A stretch of 35,025 nucleotides of DNA from Rhodocyclales bacterium (GTDB taxonomy: Bacteria; Pseudomonadota; Gammaproteobacteria; Burkholderiales; Rhodocyclaceae). The DNA is taken from contig JAQGMG010000049.1 in the NCBI GenBank assembly GCA_028292485.1, forward strand, positions 1 to 35,025, written 5' to 3'. The notes beneath the pieces are model-generated. The model saw nothing but the letters and a program-made list of their open reading frames with translations. It was not told the origin of the DNA and did no database searches. Made by a program: the position numbers and the translations under genes. This document shows, in pieces, positions 28,681 to 35,025 of the stretch; within the stretch, counting starts at the first letter, position 1; each line of letters begins with the position of its first letter.

Positions 28681-30987
28681 ATGCTTTTCCGCTTCGTTTC
28701 CCGTCAGGCATCTGAACCGCTGCCCGAAAAGATCGGTTTGCTCGTCCGTGAGGCGCGCTGGCTGATCCTCGCGGCCGTCGGTGCTTATGTCGCAATGATC
28801 CTGTTCGGCTACGACAAGGCCGACCCGGGCTGGTCGCATGCCGTGGCACCCGGCCGCGTGATCAATCCCGGTGGTCGCTTCGGCGCCTGGCTGGCGGATA
28901 TGCTGCTGTCGTTCCTCGGTAGCTCCGCGTGGTGGCTGGTGCTGTTCCTCTTCTGGGGGCTGTTCTTTGGCGGCCGTCGTCTGCGTGATGAGCTTGCCGG
29001 TGATCGGCGCTCCTTCTTCATCGTCATGGCGGGCTTTGCGATCGTGCTGCTGGCCAGCAGCGGCATCGAAGCGCTGCGCTTTTACACCAGCACCGCGTTA
29101 TTGCCAGGCGCACCGGGCGGTGTAGTTGGCCTGGAAATCGGCGAGCTGTCGATGCGCTACCTTGGCTTCACCGGCGGCACCTTGTTCCTGCTGACCTTGT
29201 GGGCGGTCGGTCTCTCCATCTTCGGCGGTTTCTCCTGGGTCGTAGCCGTAGAGAAACTCGGCCATGCGCTGGAGGCCTCCGTATTGTGGTGCCACGCGCA
29301 ATACCAGGCGTGGCAGGACAGGCGCCTGGGCCAGGAGCTGGCTGGCAAGCGTGAGGAAAAGGTCAAGCGTGAGCGCAAGAAGCGCGAAGACAAGCCACCG
29401 ATGAGCATCCACATCGAGCCGGTGAAGATGGAGATCGCCAAGTCCGACCGCGTTGCCAAGGAATCGCAGCAATCCCTGTTCGGCGAGATTTCCGCGGGCG
29501 GGTTGCCGCCGCTGTCGCTGCTCGATGTCGCTTCCAACGATGTCGAGCCACCTTCGGTGGAATCGCTGGAATACACCTCGCGCCTGATCGAACGCAAATT
29601 GGCCGATTTCGGCGTTGAGGTGAAGGTGCTGGCGGCCTATCCTGGCCCTGTCATCACGCGTTTCGAGATCGAGCCGGCAACGGGCGTGAAGGGCAGCCAG
29701 ATCATGAATCTGGTGAAGGATCTGGCGCGCGCCTTGTCGGTGATCAGCATCCGCGTGGTCGAGACGATCCCGGGCAAGACCTGCATGGGACTCGAGATAC
29801 CGAATCCGAAACGCCAGACAGTGCGCATCTCGGAGATCATGGGCTCGAAGGTCTATCACGACATGAACTCGCCGCTGACCATCGTGCTCGGCAAGGACAT
29901 CGGCGGCAATCCGATGGTGGCCGATCTGGCCAAGATGCCGCACTTGCTGGTAGCCGGTACGACCGGCTCGGGTAAATCGGTCGGCATCAACGCGATGATC
30001 CTGTCGCTGCTCTACAAGGCCGAAGCGGACAAGGTTCGCCTCATCCTGATCGACCCGAAGATGCTGGAATTGTCGGTGTACGAAGGCATCCCGCATTTGC
30101 TGGCGCCTGTGGTCACCGACATGCGCCATGCCGCGCACGCCCTGAACTGGTGTGTCGGTGAGATGGAGCGCCGTTACAAGCTGATGTCGGCAATGGGCGT
30201 GCGTAATCTTGCCGGCTTCAACAAGCAGATAGCCGACGCGCAGAAGGCCGGCAAGCCGCTGACCAACCCCTTTACGCTGACACCGGAAAACCCGGAACCG
30301 ATTCCTCACATGCCGATGATCGTGATCGTCATCGACGAGCTGGCCGACCTGATGATGGTGGTCGGCAAGAAGATCGAAGAGCTTATTGCACGTCTTGCGC
30401 AGAAAGCGCGTGCAGCGGGCATTCACCTTGTGCTGGCTACGCAACGCCCTTCGGTCGATGTCATCACGGGTCTGATCAAGGCCAATATTCCTACGCGCAT
30501 GTCATTCCAGGTGTCGAGCAAGATCGACTCGCGCACCATCCTTGATCAGATGGGCGCTGAGGCCCTGCTTGGCATGGGCGATATGCTTTACCTGGCGCCC
30601 GGCAGCGGTTACCCCACGCGGGTGCATGGCGCCTTCGTCGATGACAAGGAAGTCCATAAGGTGGTCGAGTTCCTCAAGACGACCGGCGAGCCGGATTATG
30701 TCGAGGGCATTCTCAGCGGCGGCAACGAGGAGGGCGGTGGCGATCTGGTGACGCTTGAGGGTGCGGGAGGCGAGCCGAATGGCGAGTCCGATGCGCTTTA
30801 CGATCAGGCTGTCGAGATCGTCGTCAAGACGCGCCGGCCGTCCATCTCCCTGGTACAGCGCCATTTGCGCATCGGCTACAACCGCGCCGCACGACTTATC
30901 GAACAAATGGAGAAGTCCGGTGTCGTATCTGCAATGAGCGCCAACGGCAATCGTGAAGTCATCGCGCCGCCGCCGCGCGAAGATTAA
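28681..30987 (+). CDS. ftsK: DNA translocase FtsK
   Basis: FtsK sits at the division septum and pumps chromosomal DNA toward the dif site, where it activates XerCD. The 768-residue product has about four N-terminal membrane helices ([64 protein letters not shown]). A short charged linker ([16 protein letters not shown]) follows, much shorter than the E. coli one. The motor has Walker [17 protein letters not shown] and Walker [14 protein letters not shown]. The C-terminal gamma winged helix ([19 protein letters not shown]) reads the DNA polarity signals. The ATG at 28681 is preferred to an in-frame TTG at 28666; neither has a clear ribosome-binding site. Confidence 0.96.
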   Translation: MLFRFVSRQASEPLPEKIGLLVREARWLILAAVGAYVAMILFGYDKADPGWSHAVAPGRVINPGGRFGAWLADMLLSFLGSSAWWLVLFLFWGLFFGGRRLRDELAGDRRSFFIVMAGFAIVLLASSGIEALRFYTSTALLPGAPGGVVGLEIGELSMRYLGFTGGTLFLLTLWAVGLSIFGGFSWVVAVEKLGHALEASVLWCHAQYQAWQDRRLGQELAGKREEKVKRERKKREDKPPMSIHIEPVKMEIAKSDRVAKESQQSLFGEISAGGLPPLSLLDVASNDVEPPSVESLEYTSRLIERKLADFGVEVKVLAAYPGPVITRFEIEPATGVKGSQIMNLVKDLARALSVISIRVVETIPGKTCMGLEIPNPKRQTVRISEIMGSKVYHDMNSPLTIVLGKDIGGNPMVADLAKMPHLLVAGTTGSGKSVGINAMILSLLYKAEADKVRLILIDPKMLELSVYEGIPHLLAPVVTDMRHAAHALNWCVGEMERRYKLMSAMGVRNLAGFNKQIADAQKAGKPLTNPFTLTPENPEPIPHMPMIVIVIDELADLMMVVGKKIEELIARLAQKARAAGIHLVLATQRPSVDVITGLIKANIPTRMSFQVSSKIDSRTILDQMGAEALLGMGDMLYLAPGSGYPTRVHGAFVDDKEVHKVVEFLKTTGEPDYVEGILSGGNEEGGGDLVTLEGAGGEPNGESDALYDQAVEIVVKTRRPSISLVQRHLRIGYNRAARLIEQMEKSGVVSAMSANGNREVIAPPPRED

Positions 30988-31005
30988 AAAGAGTCTCGTA
31001 AATCA

Positions 31006-31093
31006 CGTCATTCCCGCGAAAGCGGGAATCCACTTCGACGCAATGAAGCGACATCGTGCAGTGAGGTGGATTCCCGCTTTCGCGGGAATGACG
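31006..31093. repeat. REP/MITE-like palindromic element, copy 5 (88 bp), between ftsK and lolA
   Basis: The left arm (31006-31034) is identical to the other copies; the right arm (31065-31093) differs only in its first base. The 30-base loop is as long as that of copy 2 and unlike the GGCACGGACG loop. It starts 18 bases past the ftsK stop and ends 29 bases before the lolA ATG, so it would be transcribed within an ftsK-lolA message. Confidence 0.9.
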
Positions 31094-31122
31094 GAATAGC
31101 TTTGTCACTGATCGGATATTCA

Positions 31123-31749
31123 ATGCGTTTTCTTGTTCTTCCTCTTGCAGCATTTCTTTTGTCCTCAGCAGCGCACGCTTCAAACGCTCTGGATCAACTG
31201 CATCAGTTTCTCGAAGGCAGCAAGACCGCCAAAGCCAGTTTCAGTCAGTCCGTGATCTACAAGAACGGCAAGGAAGGACAGAAGGCGGCCGGCACCATGA
31301 TTTTCCTGCGGCCGGGCAAGTTTCGCTGGAGTTACGAGAAGCCCTATAACCAGCTGATCGTCGGCGATGGCAGCAAGCTATGGTCGTATGACAAGGAACT
31401 GAACCAGGTCGTGGTCAAGCCGATGAGCCAGGCGCTCGGCTCCAGCCCGGCGGCGCTGCTCGCGGGCGACAATGCGCTTGAGAAGAACTTCGATCTGAAA
31501 GACGGCGGCGAGAACGGTGGCCTGGCCTGGCTGGATGCGACGCCGAAGAATAACGAAGCGGGCTTCGAACGCGTTCGCATCGGTTTCAAGAATGGCTTGC
31601 CGCAGGCGATGGAAGTGCGTGACAACTTCGGCCAGACAACCGTGCTGCAGTTCGTGGGATTCGAACGCAACGTCGCCGTGACCAACGAGACATTCCGCTT
31701 CGTGCCGCCCAAGGGCGCCGACGTCATAGGCGAGGGGGGCACGCCGTAG
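31123..31749 (+). CDS. lolA: Outer membrane lipoprotein carrier protein LolA
   Basis: LolA is the periplasmic chaperone that takes lipoproteins from the LolCDE transporter and carries them to the outer membrane. The 208-residue product begins with a clear signal peptide (MRFLVLPLAAFLLSSAAHA) likely cut after A19. The mature part shows family stretches ASFSQSVIYKNG, AAGTMIFLRPGKFRWSYEKP, QLIVGDGSKLWSYDKELNQV and NNFGQTT-like DNFGQTTVLQF. The ATG at 31123 is chosen because the signal peptide begins there; the longer open frame upstream runs through the repeat. rarA starts 10 bases after its stop. Its place between ftsK and rarA is a common proteobacterial order. Confidence 0.93.
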   Translation: MRFLVLPLAAFLLSSAAHASNALDQLHQFLEGSKTAKASFSQSVIYKNGKEGQKAAGTMIFLRPGKFRWSYEKPYNQLIVGDGSKLWSYDKELNQVVVKPMSQALGSSPAALLAGDNALEKNFDLKDGGENGGLAWLDATPKNNEAGFERVRIGFKNGLPQAMEVRDNFGQTTVLQFVGFERNVAVTNETFRFVPPKGADVIGEGGTP

Positions 31750-31759
31750 GCCGTATCGG

Positions 31760-33085
31760 ATGAGCGATCTTTTTTTCGATCAGCTTCCAGCCGGCAACGT
31801 TCCGCTTGCCGAGCTGCTGCGTCCGAAAACGCTGGCGGACGTGGTGGGGCAAACGCATCTGCTTGGCCCGGGCAAGCCGTTGCGCCTGGCCATCGAATCC
31901 GGCAAGCCGCATTCGATGATTTTGTGGGGCCCGCCGGGCGTTGGCAAAACGACGCTGGCGCGGCTGATGGCAACGCACTTCGATGCCGACTTCATGGCCT
32001 TGTCTGCGGTGTTCTCGGGCGTGAAGGACATCCGCGAGGCCATGACGCAAGCCGAGGCGGCGCGGGCGCGCAACGGGCGTCACACCATCCTGTTCGTCGA
32101 TGAAGTGCATCGCTTCAACAAGTCGCAGCAGGACGCCTTTCTGCCCTACGTCGAATCCGGGCTGGTGACCTTCATCGGCGCGACGACAGAAAACCCCTCA
32201 TTTGAAGTGAACTCGGCGTTGTTATCGCGCGCCTCGGTATATGTGCTCGATAGCCTCAAGCCGGAGGAAATGGCGCAGTTGTTCGAGCGCGCGAAGCGCG
32301 ACGCCATGCCCGACCTGAGTTTTTCCGACGAAGCCAAGGATCGCCTGATCGGCTGGGCCGACGGCGACGCACGGCGCTTCCTCAATGTGCTCGAAACCTT
32401 ACGCACGGCGGCAGGCGCGGCGAAGATCACCGAGATCACCGGCGAGTTTGCCGAGAGCACGCTGTCGCAGAATCTGCGCCGTTTCGACAAGGGCGGTGAA
32501 GCATTCTACGACCAGATATCTGCGCTGCATAAATCGGTACGTGGCTCCAATCCGGATGCGGCCTTGTACTGGTTCATCCGCATGCTCGATGGCGGCGCCG
32601 ATCCGCTCTACCTGGGGCGGCGCATCGTACGCATGGCAAGCGAAGACATCGGTCTTGCGGACCCGCGTGCGCTACGCATCGCGCTGGACGCCTGCGAAAC
32701 GTTTGAACGTCTCGGCTCGCCGGAAGGGGAGTTGACCCTGGCGCAGGCTGTCATCTACCTGGCATGTGCTGCGAAGTCGAATGCAGCTTACGTGGCCTAT
32801 AACGAAGTGACCCGTTTCGTGAAGAACGACGGCAGCAGGCCGGTGCCCATACATCTACGCAATGCGCCGACCAAGCTGATGAAAGAGCTTGGCTACGGCA
32901 AGGAGTACCGCTACGCACACGACGAACCCAATGCCTATGCGGCAGGCGAAGACTATTTGCCGGAGGGGGTGCCCGCGGTCAATTGGTATGAACCGACTGA
33001 CCGCGGGTTAGAGGCGAAGATCGCCGAAAAACTCGCATACCTGAGAGGGCTTGATCGCAACGCAAGAGGTCGCAAGGATCAATGA
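31760..33085 (+). CDS. rarA: Replication-associated recombination protein A (AAA+ ATPase)
   Basis: RarA (MgsA) is an AAA+ ATPase related to clamp loaders that acts at stalled replication forks. The 441-residue product has PLAELLRPKTLADVVGQTHL at the start, Walker A LWGPPGVGKTTLARL near 56-70, Walker B TILFVDEVHRFNKSQQDAFL near 109-128, sensor 1 FIGATTENPSFEVN, and the C-terminal tetramerisation region (KSVRGSNPDAALYWFIRML, RRIVRMASEDIGLADPRAL). It follows lolA by 10 bases and ends 7 bases inside a convergent small gene. Confidence 0.96.
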   Translation: MSDLFFDQLPAGNVPLAELLRPKTLADVVGQTHLLGPGKPLRLAIESGKPHSMILWGPPGVGKTTLARLMATHFDADFMALSAVFSGVKDIREAMTQAEAARARNGRHTILFVDEVHRFNKSQQDAFLPYVESGLVTFIGATTENPSFEVNSALLSRASVYVLDSLKPEEMAQLFERAKRDAMPDLSFSDEAKDRLIGWADGDARRFLNVLETLRTAAGAAKITEITGEFAESTLSQNLRRFDKGGEAFYDQISALHKSVRGSNPDAALYWFIRMLDGGADPLYLGRRIVRMASEDIGLADPRALRIALDACETFERLGSPEGELTLAQAVIYLACAAKSNAAYVAYNEVTRFVKNDGSRPVPIHLRNAPTKLMKELGYGKEYRYAHDEPNAYAAGEDYLPEGVPAVNWYEPTDRGLEAKIAEKLAYLRGLDRNARGRKDQ

Positions 33086-33342
33086 GCGAGCGGGTGCGCA
33101 GCACGGAACTGCGCATACACGTGAAACACGTGTTCAGTTTTGGCGTTCTCGCCGAGACGCAAAGCGTCTTCAAGCATGTCCGCCAGGCAATGGTCCATAT
33201 GGACCACACCATCTTCAGTTTGCACCATCGAGCAAGCGATTGTTGCAGCAACCTCGCAGGGCAGTTGTTCGTGCTGGGCGAACAGCTCGACTTCTTCTTC
33301 GGTGAGATCACAGTAGTCCAGACAATCGCGCATTGAAAGCAT
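33079..33342 (-). CDS. Small acidic conserved-looking protein of unknown function (87 aa)
   Basis: The product begins MLSMRDCLDYCDLTEEEVEL, is rich in acidic residues and histidine, and looks all-helical. I do not know its function; the 'RDCLDYCDLTEEE' opening resembles small uncharacterised proteins I have seen next to core genes in proteobacteria, which is weak evidence. It is supported by a good ribosome-binding site, AGGAG (33349-33353) six bases before the ATG at 33342. Its stop overlaps the rarA stop region by seven bases (33079-33085), so the two genes converge. An alternative ATG at 33333 lacks that spacing. Confidence 0.75.
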   Translation of the reverse strand: MLSMRDCLDYCDLTEEEVELFAQHEQLPCEVAATIACSMVQTEDGVVHMDHCLADMLEDALRLGENAKTEHVFHVYAQFRAAHPLAH

Positions 33343-33532
33343 TCAAATCTCCTGGCAGGGGCCCGTCCTGATCTCACGGGCCTCATCAAATGGTTGGTCT
33401 TTTCAGCCTATACGCTGTTGTGTCAAACGCAAGTTAGGGTTTTCAATCGCCAGCGCGCAGCGCGATAGGAACGCTGCTTTGTGCTCAATGCGGCGTCCGA
33501 GAAGCAGTGTGCCGGTAACTGGCAAATTTTGA

Positions 33533-34891
<1,359 letters not shown>

Positions 34892-34911
34892 CCAGCAGGG
34901 CGCGAGATGGC

Positions 34912-34917
34912 TATAAT
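34912..34917 (+). promoter_or_regulatory. Probable -10 element of the tRNA-Ser promoter
   Basis: A perfect TATAAT lies 12 bases before the mature tRNA-Ser 5' end. The -35 region falls at the serS stop and is not close to TTGACA, so the tRNA may also be made by read-through from serS. Confidence 0.5.
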
Positions 34918-34929
34918 TCGCGCCTTCGC

Positions 34930-35019
<90 letters not shown>

Positions 35020-35025
35020 AGACCA

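Noticed and set aside
29098-30444. Long minus-strand frame inside ftsK
   Set aside because: It is antisense to the intact FtsK motor domain and is histidine/arginine-rich like other shadow frames.

Overview
This window looks like chromosomal core DNA of a Betaproteobacterium; the exact family cannot be fixed from sequence alone. The basis is the gene order trxB/smr, a Crp-like regulator, ftsK-lolA-rarA-serS-tRNA-Ser, the nadE-PII pair, and a high-G+C coding style in which genes carry long antisense shadow frames. Almost every gene is an intact, recognisable housekeeping or storage-metabolism gene. I see no transposase, integrase, phage, CRISPR or toxin-antitoxin gene.

Layout. 1-249 is the tail of a large RTX-type secreted protein. 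250-692 is non-coding and holds two families of palindromic repeats. 693-1811 (-) encodes an HD-GYP-type protein whose HD dyad is replaced. 1933-3906 (+) is parE, followed by an unrecognised membrane protein (3926-4633). 4766-16952 is a glycogen locus of two divergent arms. Leftward run glgP, glgB, glgX and malQ, with a lower-G+C zinc-ribbon membrane protein at the end. Rightward run glgC and glgA. The 309-base divergent region holds a long imperfect inverted repeat and a good sigma-54-like promoter in front of glgC. 17009-17084 is tRNA-Val (-) with a near-consensus promoter, then gltX and a fatty acid desaturase. 19937-21988 (-) is hppA, a K+-independent type proton-pumping pyrophosphatase by its key lysine. 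22222-23343 (-) is a FemAB/GNAT-like protein. 23454-25555 (+) is glutamine-dependent nadE followed by a PII protein. 25725-27540 (-) is trxB-smr. 27900-28571 is a Crp/Fnr regulator, followed by ftsK, lolA and rarA. A small acidic ORFan-like gene converges on rarA. The window closes with serS and tRNA-Ser(CGA).

How the genes work together. GlgC and GlgA make ADP-glucose and linear glucan. GlgB branches it. GlgP, GlgX and MalQ degrade, debranch and rearrange it. The leftward and rightward arms can therefore be controlled separately from one intergenic region. HppA uses the pyrophosphate that GlgC, NadE and the aminoacyl-tRNA synthetases release, a metabolic link rather than proven co-regulation. 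PII next to NadE suggests nitrogen/carbon-state control of NAD synthesis.

Five copies of one 85-88 bp palindromic REP/MITE-like element (one enlarged to 127 bp by a nested hairpin insertion) sit only in intergenic gaps: three between convergent genes and two between co-directional genes. I found no clearly new system. The best leads are the sigma-54-like glgC promoter with its inverted repeat, the degenerate HD-GYP protein, the nested repeat insertion, and the lower-G+C membrane protein attached to the glycogen operon.
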